64,000 bases of DNA, taken from contig CAVSNF010000031.1 in assembly GCA_963729195.1 (NCBI GenBank), positions 137,579 to 201,578 on the forward strand, in the 5' to 3' direction. The stretch is from CAVPTL01 sp963729195. GTDB lineage: Bacteria; Actinomycetota; Thermoleophilia; Gaiellales; JAICJC01. The position numbers were made by a program, and so were the translations under genes. The notes beneath the pieces were generated by a model, which worked only from the letters and a program-made list of their open reading frames with translations, ran no database searches and had not been told where the DNA came from. Numbering within the stretch: the first letter of the stretch is position 1; every line of letters begins with the position of its first letter. Below are positions 36,511 to 46,656 of this stretch, piece after piece.

Positions 36511-37340
36511 CCCGCACTGGTGGTTGCGCCTGCACTGGCGATCATCACTGCGGTCATGCCGACAATCTGTGGTGGAGTGAGGCCTTGGCCGAGGAAGATC
36601 AGGCCGACCAGGGCTGCGATCGCCGGGTCGACGCTGTAGATCACGGCGACGATCCGTGGTTCGAGCCTTCGCAGGCCTTCGAGCTCGAGCGTGAACGGCA
36701 CGATCAGCCCTCCCACCGCGATCACGAGTCCAAGTGCGATCGCGTGCAGGTCGAGCGCCTGGAGGTGGGCGACGCCGAACGGAAGCGTGACCAGGCATGC
36801 GATCGGGATGGCGAGTGCAAGGCCGTCGACACGGCGTGTGGTGCGTCCGACGCTGCGCCCCGCGTAGGCCACGCACGCCCAGGCGCAACCGGAGGCGACG
36901 GCGAACGCGACCCCGAGGGCGGATCCTGGGGGGTCGAGCCCGCCGAGCGTGATCACTCCCGCGGCGGCAAGCAGCGCAAATCCCACGTCGCGCCGTCGTC
37001 GAGACCCGGCCACCGCCATTGCCAGGGGCGCGATGAATGCGAGCGTGACGGCGATGCCCATCGGGAGCCGATCGATGGCTTCGAAGAAGGTCACGTTGAG
37101 CGCGGCCAGCGAGACGCCGTAGGCGCCGATCGCGAGCCATGTGCCTCGGTCTCGCCCGTGGATGCCAGGGCGAATGGCGGCCGAGATGATGATCGCTCCG
37201 AGTGCGAACCGCAGGGCTGACACGCCACCGGGCCCGAGTTGGTCAAACAATCCATGGGCGATCGCCGCGGTGATCTGGATGCTGGCGCTGGTTGCGACGA
37301 TCATCGCCGCGCCGGCGACCACCCGTCGCTGCATCGTCAC
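36507..37340 (-). CDS. EamA/RhaT-type (DMT) exporter
   Basis: 277 residues from GTG 37340, overlapping the regulator's stop (GTGA). Ten hydrophobic helices in two EamA repeats; SALRFALGAIIISAAIRPG and PRIVAVIYSVDPAIAALVGL (the second repeat's conserved end) are typical of threonine/homoserine-type RhtA exporters. Coupled to the XRE regulator upstream, which probably controls it. Substrate unknown; the stop codon is inside a palindrome. Confidence 0.85.
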   Translation of the reverse strand: MTMQRRVVAGAAMIVATSASIQITAAIAHGLFDQLGPGGVSALRFALGAIIISAAIRPGIHGRDRGTWLAIGAYGVSLAALNVTFFEAIDRLPMGIAVTLAFIAPLAMAVAGSRRRRDVGFALLAAAGVITLGGLDPPGSALGVAFAVASGCAWACVAYAGRSVGRTTRRVDGLALAIPIACLVTLPFGVAHLQALDLHAIALGLVIAVGGLIVPFTLELEGLRRLEPRIVAVIYSVDPAIAALVGLIFLGQGLTPPQIVGMTAVMIASAGATTSAG

Positions 37341-38152
37341 GCGCGGTTGGCCGCATCGCGCGTGAATCCGGCCGCGGCCGCCCCCGCGATTGATGCCCAC
37401 GTGCCTGGGCCAACGCCGGCGGGCCGCGCCCCAGCGAGCATCGTCTCGATGGCGGCGGGGCCGGTGATGACGGCGCCGCTGCGTGTCTTCCACCGCAATA
37501 TGGGGGTGCGTGCGGATGAGAAAGATGACCGTGGCGAGCCGGTCGAGGCGATCCGAGAGGCCCTGGAGTTCGGCCTCGCGGTAGACACAGATGTTGGCTG
37601 CCGGTTCGACGCCGACGGCAGCCCGGCACGTCTCCTCGACATCATGCTCCCAGGTCGTCTCGCTCTCCAGCAGCGCTGTCACGCTTTCGACCGATTGCGG
37701 CAGCGGCCGGGTCGAGCCGAAAGATCATGCCGAGGCGTGCGTCTCTGGCCGGAGGGCTCGCCGCCAGTGCATCGGTCAGCGGCCGAGCGGGGGGCGGTGA
37801 CCTCCATCCAGGTATCGATCCGATCGGCAAAGACCTGCCGGGCGGCCGCGACCGGCGATCGATTCGCGGATCCGGTCTGGTAGAGCAGCAGATGGACGGA
37901 ATGCGATGCCGGCGCGCCGCAGAGCTCCATCAGCTCGTTCACGTCGATCTCCAGCACACGGCCGATGGCGCCCAGAATCAGCGGCGATGGGACGGGTGCG
38001 CGGCCAGTGGTGGGGTTGCGACCCTGCTCGAGCGCGACCAGGTAGCTCGGCGAGATTCCGATGCGGCGAGCGGCCTCTCGCAGTGACAGTCCGCCTTGCT
38101 CGCGTCGCAGCCGCACTATCGCCCCAAGCCGGCTGGGAGGTGCCGAAGCCAT
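37337..38152 (-). CDS. XRE-family transcriptional regulator, about three frameshifts
   Basis: N-terminal helix-turn-helix: LGAIVRLRREQGGLSLREAA then RRIGISPSYLVALEQGRNPT. The rest changes frame near 37790 (a run of six G), about 37700 and about 37500: TDALAASPPARDARLGMIFR, then ETTWEHDVEETCRAAVGVEP, then VITGPAAIETMLAGARPAG, ending with TGA 37337. The C-terminal part likely senses a ligand; no family recognised. Its stop overlaps the EamA start, so regulator and exporter form an operon. Confidence 0.7.
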
Positions 38153-38174
38153 GTGTTCAGTATACAGAACAGAC

Positions 38175-38205
38175 GTGAATAACGGTGCCAGGCACCGTTA
38201 TTCAC
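38175..38205. repeat. Dispersed palindrome, copy 7
   Basis: Perfect 31-bp palindrome, the only copy between divergent genes (XRE regulator and DNA glycosylase). It lies 23 bp upstream of the regulator start and 6 bp before the glycosylase's first GTG, where it could affect either promoter. Confidence 0.93.
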
Positions 38206-38210
38206 CGACA

Positions 38211-39013
38211 GTGCTAGAACGTGGTGCTGTGTTTCCGCCTGACTACGACTTCGAGCGTTCGACCTTCCGGTTTCGGGCATTCGGGGACGATCTCGCCAGC
38301 CGCTGGCACGACGGCGGCCTGCATCGGGTGATGCGCTCCGGGCTGCCGGTGCGGATCGAGGCCGGCGGGCCGATCTGGTACGGCACGCCCACCGCCGCCG
38401 ACCAGGCCGAGCTCGGGCACCTGCTGGGGATGAGCTTCGACGTCGCGGGCTTCGTCCAGGCCTATCCCGAGATAGCCGCCCGCGCAGCCGGGCTTCCGCC
38501 CGCCGCTGATGGCCGACCCGTTCGAGATGCTGGTCACGTCGGTGACCGCCCAGCAGGTCTCGCTGCTCGCCGCCTGCGCCATCCGCGGCCGGTTCGTGCA
38601 GCGGTTCGGGCGCCGGGTCGAGCACGATGGTTTCGAGTGGTACGGCTTTCCGTCCCAGGCCGATGTTCGCGGCGGCGACCTCACCGGGGTGGGGCTGTCG
38701 CAGGCCAAGATCCGCACGATCACCGCGCTGTCGCAGGCCGATCTCGACCTGACCGACGCTGCCCGACTCCGAGATCCGGGAGCGGCTGATGGAGCTGCCC
38801 GGAATCGGCCCGTGGACGGTGGACTGGTTCCTGGCGCGGTGCCTGGGTCGGCCCGACGCGTTCGCCCCCGGTGACCTGGGGGTGCGCAAGGCCGTGGCCC
38901 AATGGTTTTCGGAGGATCCGATCTGGCCGCAGGAGCGTGTGCGTGAGGCCTGCAGCGGATTCGGGCAGCATGCGAACCTCGCTGTCCACTATCTCCTGGT
39001 GCCCGCGGAGTAG
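38211..39013 (+). CDS. DNA-3-methyladenine glycosylase II-like (HhH-GPD), two frameshifts
   Basis: About 265 residues. Start at GTG 38211 or 38229. N-terminal FPPDYDFERSTFRFRAFGDD; shift near 38508 to MLVTSVTAQQVSLLAACAIR (HhH-GPD core helix); shift near 38775 to LMELPGIGPWTVDWFLARCL, the helix-hairpin-helix, followed by FAPGDLGVRKAV, in which the aspartate is the expected catalytic residue. Excises alkylated bases (AlkA type). Frames join cleanly and shifts are probably errors. Confidence 0.82.
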
Positions 39014-39026
39014 CCTTGGGGGCGCA

Positions 39027-40201
39027 GTGGCGGTCAAAACCGATTCTCAGGACGCGCCTCCCGACGACGCCGCGCCCGCCGGTCGATCCCGCGGCGCGCG
39101 AGGTGCTGGCGCAGTATCGCTATCCGCTGACGGTCTTCGTCGCCAGCCGGCTGGCGGTCTACCTGCTGTTTGCGATGGTCGCCTGGACGCATCGCACGCC
39201 CCGCCGCTCGCCGCTCACCTACCACGCGATCATGAGCCCGCTGAACGGCTGGGATGCGGTCTGGTACCACTGGGTCGAGGCCCACGGATACGACCCGGCG
39301 ATCGCCCACGGGAATCTGGCGGCGTTCTTCCCCATGTGGCCGCTCAGCTGGCACGCGGTGTCGTGGCTGCCGATCCCCATCTACCTGGCCGGCAGCCTGC
39401 TCTCGACGGCCCTGTTCGGGGTCGCCCTGTGCCTGCTCTACCGCATGACGCTGGGGCGCTACGACGTCACCATCGCCCGCCGCACCACCCTGTTCCTGGC
39501 CTTCTGGCCGCTGGCGTTCGTGTTCTCGATGCCGTACTCCGAGAGCCTGTTTCTGCTGGCGTCGCTGGGAGCGTTCGCGCTCACCTGGCACGGCCGCTGG
39601 TGGTGGGGGTCGGCGGTGGGCGCCGTGGCGGTGCTGGCGCGGCCGGTCGGGATCGCGCTTGTGCCCGCATTCGCCTGGCGCATCTATCGCGACCAGGGTT
39701 GGCGCTGGCGCGCGTATCTGCCGCTGCTTCTGATGGTGGCCGCCGACGCTCGGCTTCTTCCTGTTTCTGGGCTGGCGCACGGGTGATTGGCTGGAGAGCG
39801 TGCACGCCCAGCAGCGCGGCTGGGGGCGCGGATTCGTGCCGCTTCCCTACGAGATCGGCCGGGCGCTGTGGGTGGATGTGTTCGAGAACGGTCTGCTGCG
39901 CTCGCTGGCCGACGTCGGCTTCACGCTGCTGTGGTGCGTCTTGTGGTACCGGGCGTGGCGGGTGCTGCGGCTCCCGGGCGAGTACCTGATCTACGCCGCG
40001 ATTGCCGTTCTGCTGCCGTCCAGCGGCGGATCGCTGCTCTCGATGGGGCGGATGGGCATGATCGCGTTCCCGCTGTTCTGGGCGCTCGCCGAGTGGAGCG
40101 TGCACGATCCGCGCATCGACACGATCGTCAAGATGACCGCCCCGGCATTGCTCGCCGCCCTGATCTTCCTGACGTTCGGCACCCACACGTTCGTGCCGTG
40201 A
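39027..40201 (+). CDS. PIG-V-like mannosyltransferase membrane protein, about two frameshifts
   Basis: About 390 residues with 8-10 transmembrane helices. NGWDAVWYHWVEAHGYDP followed by NLAAFFPMWPL is the luminal-loop pattern of PIG-V/Gpi18-like glycosyltransferases seen in actinobacteria. GTG 39027 reads VAVKTDSQDAPPDDA, then shifts near 39078 to EVLAQYRYPLTVFVASRLAV, and near 39745 to the C-terminal part ending in the palindrome's TGA at 40201. Donor is probably polyprenyl-linked; acceptor unknown. Confidence 0.7.
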
Positions 40202-40228
40202 ATAACGGTGCCTGGCACCGTTATTCAC
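40198..40228. repeat. Dispersed palindrome, copy 8
   Basis: Perfect 31-bp palindrome with central T. It supplies TGA (40199-40201) to the plus-strand PIG-V-like gene and TAA (40221-40223) to the minus-strand M20 peptidase, so one repeat ends both convergent genes. Confidence 0.95.
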
Positions 40229-41330
40229 CGAGAGCGCGGATCAGGCGGGTGACGAGGTCGATGCGGGCGGGGACGGTGGTCAGCTCGATCCACTCGTCGG
40301 GGGTGTGATCGAGCGCGCCGCAGGGACCCAGGCCGTCGATCGTGGGGATGCCCCACGCGCCCGTCCAGCAGCCGTCCGAGACTCCGCCGGAGAGCTGCTC
40401 GCCGATCTCGAGGCCCAACTCGGCGGCGATCTGGATCGTCGTCTCGACCAGGTCGGCCGAACGCGGCATCGGCGGCCAGGTGCCGCGATCCACGATCGCC
40501 GAGGTGACGCCGTCGTGGCCGTTGGGGCGGTCGAGCTCGGCCAGCGCATACTCCAGGTCGGCCGGCGTCGGACGAGCGGATGTCGAGGTCTGCCCGCGCG
40601 TGGCCGGGCACCGTGTTGGCCGAGTCCCCGCCGTTCACGGTGGTGACCACCGCGGTCATCTCCGGCCGGCCCGGCGGTGAGCGCCTCGATCCGGATGATC
40701 TCGCTGGCCAGGGCCGAGACCGCGCTGCGGCCGCGAGCGGTGTCGGCACCGGCATGGGCCGGGCGGCCGGTCAGCTCCAGCGTCCGCCACACCGCGCCCT
40801 TGCGCGACGACACCAGATCGCCGTTCTCGCGGGCGCACTCGAACACGATCGCCGCGGCGGCGCCCTCGGCCTGGTGTGCCACCGCCGGGTACGCGCAGCC
40901 GCACCTCCTCGTCGGCGCAGATCAGGAACCTCACCTCGGAGAACGGCCGCGGCCCGGCGGCGAGCTGCTCCATCGCCATCGCGGCCAGCACCAGGCCGCC
41001 CTTCATGTCGGCCACTCCGGGACCGGTGCAGCGATCGCCGGACACCGCGAACGGCCGCCGGGCCGCCTCGCCCAGCCCGAACACCGTGTCGGTGTGTCCC
41101 AGCAGCGCGACCGCCCGGTCGCCGTCTCCGGCAAGCGTGATCACCAGGCTGCGGGCAGGGCCGTCGGGCTCGTCCACCCACGCGCTGGTGCAGCCGAGCG
41201 GCGCCAGCCAGGATTCGATCTCGGTGGCCACCCGCTCCTGCTCGCGGCCGTAGGACGGTGAGTCGATCGCGACCAGCCGCGAGAGCCGATCGACGAACGT
41301 GGTTGTCACCGTGGCCGCGGGCACCGGCAT
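40221..41330 (-). CDS. M20-family metallopeptidase, at least three frameshifts
   Basis: About 365 residues. N-terminal zinc motif ALLGHTDTVFGLG, bridging aspartate in GVADMKGGLVLAAMAM and FLICADEEVRL with the catalytic glutamates; later ENGDLVSSRKGAVWRTLELT and GRPAHAGADTARGRSA (dimerisation domain), then SGGVSDGCWTGAWGIPTID and ALDHTPDEWIEL with the C-terminal zinc histidine. Pattern matches the glutamate-carboxypeptidase (CPG2) branch. Shifts near 40880, 40680 and 40570. ATG at 41330. Confidence 0.85.
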
Positions 41331-41364
41331 AGTCTGCCCGACGGCGTTTGGCTACGCTGCCGGT

Positions 41365-42141
41365 ATGGCTGTCGTGCTTCCTCGATCGTTCATCCGAGCC
41401 GCCGGACCCGATGCCGTCGGGTATCTCCAGAGCATGGTCTCCAACGACGTCGAGGCGGTCGCCGCCAAGGCCGGCACCTACGCGCTGCTGCTGACTCCCA
41501 AGGCCAGGGTGATCGCCGACCTGGAGATCTTCAACACCGGCGATGAGCTGATCATCGGCACCCCGCCCGAGGCAGCCGACTCGGTGCTGCAGACGCTGGT
41601 GCGCGCGAGATTTCGCAAGAAGGTCGAGCTCGATCCGGTTGAGCGGTGGCTGGTGTGGGGCGGCGAGGGCGAATCGCTGGCCGCGCTCGACACTCCCGCC
41701 GGGGTGCTCCACCTGGTCGATCAGAGGCCGAGCGAGAGCGACCCTGAGGAGCTGTTTGAGATCGCCCGGATCGAGGCGGGGATGGCCCGTTTCGGACTCG
41801 AGTTCGGCACCGACTCGATGCCGGCCGAGGCCGGGCTCGAAGACCGCGCGGTCAGCTTCACCAAGGGCTGCTACCCCGGCCAGGAGCCGGTCGCGCGGCT
41901 GCACTACCGCGGGCACGCCAACCGCGGCGTGCGCGGGCTCGAGCTGCCCAGTCGCTGCCCGAGCTGGGCGCGATCGTCGTCGACGGCGGCCGCGAGGTGG
42001 GCCGGGTGACCTCGGCGGTCGACCTCGCCGCGGTTCGGAGCGATCGGCCTGGGCGTGCTGCGGCGCGAGGTGGCCGACGGCGCCACCGTCGAGGTGGGTG
42101 GGGCCGAGGCGATCGTGCGCCCGCTCCCGTTTGCGTCCTGA
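41365..42141 (+). CDS. ygfZ: YgfZ/GcvT-like folate-binding protein, two frameshifts
   Basis: About 258 residues. The YgfZ signature KGCYPGQE is in AVSFTKGCYPGQEPVARLHY; the N-terminal half (DAVGYLQSMVSNDVEAVAA, LLTPKARVIADLEIF) is the GcvT fold. Members use tetrahydrofolate in repair or assembly of Fe-S proteins. Shifts near 41950 and 42040; the end LRREVADGATVEVGG leads to TGA 42139-42141, overlapping the arginase ATG (TGATG). Confidence 0.85.
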
Positions 42142-42983
42142 TGCCCCAGGCGATCGCAGTCTCGGCCCGGATCTCGGAGCGCACGCCTCGCGATCTGCGC
42201 GGGGTTGAGCTGCTGCGAAGCCGTTTCACCGATCTGGGCCGCGGCACCTGCGACATCGCCGGCCGGCGGGCGCCGTTCGGCGAGACCGACTGGCGAGACG
42301 ACCTCGAGGCTTCCCGCGGGGTGCTCGAACAGGTGCAGGAGGAGCTGTGCGAGCGGATCGTGCTGGGCGAGCCGACCCTGACCGTGGCCACCGACTGCTC
42401 GCTGGCGCTGGCGACGCTGCCGGCTGTCGCCGCCGTCAACCCGGCTGCGCGGGTGCTGTGGCTGGACGCCCACTCCGACTACGACACGCCCGAGACCTCC
42501 ACCATCGGGTTTCTGGGATGCATGAGCCTGGCCGGAGCGACCGGTGCCTGGACGTCGGGCCTGGGGGATCCCGCTGCCCGCCCGACCGGGTGGTGCTGGC
42601 CGGCGTCCGCGGAGGGCTGGACGAGTTCGACGGGGCCGGCCGGGCTGCGGCCGATGCCTCTGCGATCACGGTGATCCCGCCCGCTCCCACGCTGCCGGCC
42701 GAGGTGCTCGCCGCGCTGGGCGACGCCCCCGTGTACGTGCACTTCGACCCCGACGTGCTCGACCCGTCGGAGAATCCCGTGCCCTACGCTCGTCCCGGAC
42801 GGGCTGACGCTCGACACGGTGGCCGAGCTGCTGCGCGCGGTCGCTCAGCGCGGCCCGGTGGTGGGCGTCGAGATCACCGCCTTCCACAGCGACGACCATC
42901 GCCGCGTGCGCGAGGCGCTCGCCGACCGGCTGATCGAGTGCGTGCGCCCGCTGCTCTACTTCTCCCAGTCGCCGACTTCATAG
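42141..42983 (+). CDS. Arginase/agmatinase/formiminoglutamase family, two frameshifts
   Basis: About 280 residues. Dimanganese motifs are present: WLDAHSDYDTPETSTIGFLG (DAHxDxxTP) and YVHFDPDVLDPSENPVPYA (SxDxDxxDP with phenylalanine for serine), and GVEITAFHSDDHRRVREA near the end corresponds to the family's E-x-x-P-x region. Shifts near 42570 and 42790. Substrate not identifiable; low similarity to arginase proper. Ends at TAG 42983, overlapping the convergent cupin gene. Confidence 0.8.
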
Positions 42984-43347
42984 GCTTTGCCCGGGCGTCG
43001 CCACCGATCGCCAGCAGCGTGGTCGGCGAGGCGGTCGCCTCGATCTTTCGGCTGACCTCCGGCTCCAGGGCGATCAGCCCGCCGGCCGGCACGATCGTGG
43101 TTTCGCCGTCGGTGGTGACCGACACCTCACCCACGTGCACGAAGTACACCTCCTGCTGGCCCGAGCGGGTCTCGTTGTGCTCGGGGATCAGGACGTTGCC
43201 GGCGTCCTTGGTGACCGCGTTGATGCCAAATGCGGTGATGCCGAAATGGTGGCGGATCGACTTCCACGTGGCCGGCCAGTCGGGCTTCACCGGCGGGACG
43301 TCGTCCACCAGTTCGATCTTCCAGCCGGTGCCCTGCGCAACACTCAT
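42956..43347 (-). CDS. Cupin-domain protein, one frameshift at 3' end
   Basis: About 130 residues. GITAFGINAVTKDAGNVLIP, HNETRSGQQEVYFVHVGEVS and PAGGLIALEPEVSRKIEA are the two cupin motifs of a small beta-barrel. The frame shifts near 42993; the corrected end reads PGKAYEVGDWEK, then TAG. Without correction the frame would run on antisense to the arginase gene. RBS-like AGGAGGGATGAG precedes the ATG. Ligand unknown. Confidence 0.75.
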
Positions 43348-43376
43348 CTCATCCCTCCTGACGTAGGAGAGCGAGT

Positions 43377-43827
43377 CTACGGCGCGCCGGCGTCCTCTGC
43401 GAACTCATAGATCAGCCGGCCGCCGTGACGGAACCCCTGCTTGGTGTAGAAGTCCGGCACGCCCACCTCCTGGTCGGCGGGGGAGACGCGCAGCTCGATC
43501 GTCTCGATGCCGCGGCGGCGGCACTCCGACACCGCAGCGCGCAGCAGCTTTGACCCCAGCCCCGCACCGCGCGCCGACGGCTGCACCCAGATCTCCTCGA
43601 TCACGGCCGAGCAGCCGCCGCCGGTCGAGATGTGGATCGTGGTGGTCGCAACGCCCGCGTGATCGGAGACGGTGAAGAACCCGCGCCCCGGATTGTCCAG
43701 GATCGCGTCCACGTTTTGGCCGAGCCCGGGTACGACCCGCCCCTCATGACTGAAGAAGGCGCGCAGCAGCTCGGTCACCTGATCGGCGTCCGCAGAAGTT
43801 GCTAACCGGACTGATGTGGCAGACATC
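43377..43827 (-). CDS. GNAT family N-acetyltransferase
   Basis: 150 residues from ATG 43827 (GTG 43830 also possible). Acetyl-CoA-binding segment EEIWVQPSARGAGLGSKLLR fits the R/Q-x-x-G-x-G/A motif, and PDFYTKQGFRHGGRLIYEF is the C-terminal YxxxGF block. Longer upstream reading lacks conservation. Target unknown. Intact. Confidence 0.82.
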
Positions 43828-43930
43828 ACGCGCCCGGCACCGACACTCGCTGATCCATACCCACCGCCGGAATGTAGATCACGCGTCCCCTTTTCTGGCG
43901 CACTCAGGGTTGCCCAAGTGGGTGTCACCC

Positions 43931-44029
43931 GACCCCTCCAATGGGGGAGGAGAGCCGCCTCCAAAGCGGCTATCACGAGACCGTAGCCACTTTCGGCTGC
44001 TGCCTCGTCTGAACCCCCGAAGGGAGGTG
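43931..44029 (+). ncRNA. Candidate structured leader RNA before a 32-residue ORF
   Basis: Three consecutive hairpins can form: CCTCC/GGAGG (43935-43950), GCCGC/GCGGC with loop CTCCAAA (43954-43970), and ACGAG/CTCGT enclosing AGCC/GGCT (43975-44008). Two CCTCC segments (43935-43939 and 43958-43962, the latter in a loop) are complementary to the GGAGG of the ribosome-binding site at 44023-44027, and GGGGG at 43943-43947 to CCCCC at 44014-44018. So alternative pairings that hide or expose the site are possible. No known riboswitch class recognised. Upstream, 43831-43930 contains nothing I can name. Confidence 0.4.
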
Positions 44030-44036
44030 CGCCCCC

Positions 44037-44135
44037 ATGATCAAGTGGAACAATCGCGCTCTGCGCGCGGCTCTGGCTCTGTCTGCAATCTCGGCTTACG
44101 TGGTCACTTCCGGCGCCTCGATGCGCTGGTGGTAA
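44037..44135 (+). CDS. 32-residue hydrophobic peptide ORF
   Basis: ATG 44037 has AGGGAGG 9 bp upstream. The peptide starts MIKWNNRALRAALALSAISA, has one short hydrophobic helix and ends GASMRWW. TAA at 44133-44135 is followed at once by a strong hairpin (44136-44159). It may be a leader peptide acting on the c-di-GMP enzyme gene 73 bp downstream, or a small membrane peptide in its own right. No family known. Confidence 0.5.
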   Translation: MIKWNNRALRAALALSAISAYVVTSGASMRWW

Positions 44136-44159
44136 GCCCCTCGCGCTGAGCGCGGGGGC
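44136..44159 (+). terminator. Hairpin directly after the 32-residue ORF
   Basis: GCCCC-T-CGCGC, loop TGA, GCGCGGGGGC: a 10-bp GC stem with one bulge, no U-run. Could terminate or attenuate transcription between the small ORF and the GGDEF/HD-GYP gene. A 14-bp palindrome ATCGGCGCGCCGAT follows at 44178-44191. Confidence 0.5.
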
Positions 44160-44207
44160 CGACGCTCAGCCTCAGGCATCGGCGCGCCGATACAGGTCGT
44201 ACCCCCG

Positions 44208-46105
44208 ATGTCCGAAACGCCTTCGTCCCAGATTTCTTCGTCGCGACTCCACCGGTATGTCACCGCCGTGATGGCGGCAGCGCTGCCGGTGGTGGTCGCG
44301 GCGATCATCGGCGTACTCACCTCGCTCGCCGTCAGCCTCAGTGCTGGCGGGGGCGCTGGTGTTCACGCTGGCGGCGATCGCCGCCGAGTTCAAGCCGGTG
44401 CCGCTGGACGAGAGCGGCTCGCGGATGGTGTCGCTGTCGTTCGTGTTCCTGCTGTCCGCCCAGCTGATCTTCGGCTGGCAGCTGGGGGTGCTGGCCGCGG
44501 TGATCGCGATCGCGCGTGGTCGGAACCGTCGAGTCGACGCCGCTCGTTCGCCGCGGGTTCAACGCCTCCGTGTATGCGCTGGCGGTGCTGGCCTCGGCAA
44601 TTCCGGGAATGCTCCTGGGGATCAACTCCACCGGCCTCGATCCGGTGCAGTCCGACCGGCTGACGCTGCTGGCCTTCCTCGGCGGTGCGGCCTACGTCAC
44701 GGTCAACGTGGTGCTGGTGTCGGTGGTGGTGTGGCTGGCGACCGGCACCGATCTGCGGGCAGCTGCTGATCGACAACATCCGCCACTCGGGGCCGGTGTT
44801 TGTGATCATGGCGTTCATCGCCGGCCTGGCGGCGTCGCTTTGGGTGATCCGGCCCGCAGCTCGAGGTGCTGCTGCTCGGGCCGCTGTTCGCGTTGGTGCT
44901 GTACCAGCGCTACGCCTATCGCAGCGTGCTGGCCACCCGCGACGCCGAGACCGACGCGCTCACCGGCCTGGGCAATCACCGCGGCTTCCACACCGACCTG
45001 CGTGAGGCGCTGGCACTGGCCGCGTCGACCCGCACGCCGGTGACGCTGTGCCTGATCGATCTCGACAACTTCAAGAGCATCAACGACCGCTTCGGCCACC
45101 CGGTGGGCGACCAGGTGCTGGTGACGGTCGCCGACATCCTGCGCGGCGAGCTGGGCGTCGCCGGGGCCTATCGCGTCGGCGGCGAGGAGTTCGCCGTGAT
45201 CATGGCCGGCAAGTTCGAGCGCGAGGCCTACGCCGAGCTCGAGCACCTGCACCGCCGCCTGTCGCAGTCCGCGTTCGTGCACGGCGAGCAGGTGTCGGTG
45301 TCTGCCGGGATCGCGTCGTTCCCGCGCAGCGGTGCCGACCGCGACGAGCTCCTGAAGGTGGTGGACGCCGCGCTCTACTGGGCCAAGAATCACGGCAAGA
45401 ACCGCTCGTGCATCTACACCCCGTCGGTGGTGCGCATGTACACGCCGGCCGAGCTCGCCCAGACCGCCGAGCGAAACGCGCGGCTGCGCGCGGCCGAGGG
45501 GTTGATCCGGGTGGTGGACGCCAAGGACACCTACGCCGGTCAGCACTCCCAGTCGGTGTCGCGGCTGGTGGAGGGCATCGCCCAGGCGATGGCGCTGGAG
45601 GAGGAGGTGGTCGATCAGATGCGGCTGGCCGGCCTGCTGCACGACCTCGGCAAGATCGCGATTCCCGATGCGATCCTGCAGAAGCCGGGCCGGCTCGACC
45701 CGGAGGAGCTGCGCACCATGCGCGAGCACTCCGACCTCGGCTACCGGCTGCTCGAGGGCCTGGGCGTGTCGCCGGTCGATCGCTGGATCCGCCACCACCA
45801 CGAGTGGTGGGACGGGTCGGGCTATCCGCTGGGACTGGCCGGCGAGGAGATTCCGCTGGGCTCGCGCATCATCCTGGTGGCAGACGCCTTCGATGCCATG
45901 ACCTCTGACCGCTGCTACCGCGCCGCGGGCACCCCCCAGGCCGCGTTGGACGAGCTGCGGCAGCGCTCCTGGACGCAGTTCGACGCCCGCGTGGTGACCG
46001 CACTGGAGACCTATCTGCGGTCGGACATGTGTCATCTCGATGCACGTCGAGATCGCGCCCGGCGGACGGCTCGACCAGGACGACCAGCAGGCCGAGGCCG
46101 CCTGA
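44208..46105 (+). CDS. Membrane GGDEF + HD-GYP hybrid c-di-GMP enzyme, about six frameshifts
   Basis: About 630 residues. N-terminal sensor with 6-8 transmembrane helices (e.g. MVSLSFVFLLSAQLIFGWQL, VYALAVLASAIPGMLLGINS), broken by shifts near 44340, 44515, 44765 and 44855. Then an intact GGDEF domain: ETDALTGLGNHRGFHTDL, LIDLDNFKSINDRFGHPVGD, active site RVGGEEFAVIMAG. Then an HD-GYP domain: GLLHDLGKIAIPDAILQKPG, and HHHEWWDGSGYPLGLAGEEI with HHExxDGxGYP. Both active sites look complete, so it may make and degrade c-di-GMP. A last shift near 46040 leads to TGA 46105. Confidence 0.88.
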
Positions 46106-46656
46106 TGGTGCTGCTCAGCGGACTTGCGGTTGCGCTGCGATCGTGCTCGCCTGCGGCGGGCGGCTGGGGCGGCTGGCCGACCTGCGGATCGGCGGGTGTG
46201 GCTGCTCTACGCTCGCACTCGGCATCCAGCTGGTGGCGTTTCCCGACCGGCACATCTGCCCTGGACGCCCGGGGAGACCGCCGCGGTGTGGCTGGGGTAC
46301 GCGCTCGTATGCCTGCCTGATCGCCGTCACGGTGGCCAACCGGCGGCTGCCCGGCGCGCTGGTGCTGGGGCTGGGCATGCTCCTGAACCTGGTGGCGATC
46401 GCCGCCAACGGTGGGCACATGCCGGCCACCCAGCTCGGCCCTGCACGCCGTCGGCAAGTCGCTGCACGGTGTGCACATGAACAGCGTCGCGCTGGCCGAT
46501 CCGCGGCTGCCGTGGCTGATCGATCGGTTCGCCACGCCGCGGTGGGTGCCGTTTGCGAGCATCTTCTCGGTCGGCGACGTGCTGATCGTGGTCGGCGCCG
46601 GGATGATCCTGTGGTCGGCCACCGGAGCTCACCTGCCGCGCGCGGCGCGGCGGCGA
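46105..46656 (+). CDS. DUF5317-like membrane protein, several frameshifts
   Basis: ATG 46105 overlaps the previous stop (TGATG). Pieces in successive frames, GGRLGRLADLRI, GALVLGLGMLLNLVAIAANG (followed by GHMPATQLG), and SIFSVGDVLIVVGAGMILWS, fit the small actinobacterial DUF5317 membrane family. Shifts near 46132, 46195-46215, 46310 and 46440. I could not place the stop with certainty; the end given is the last base before the convergent amidase gene. Confidence 0.55.

Noticed and set aside
38061..38210. N-terminal extension of the DNA glycosylase through the palindrome (NNGARHRYS)
   Set aside because: The peptide is only the open frame of the repeat and recurs at unrelated loci; upstream sequence overlaps the divergent regulator.
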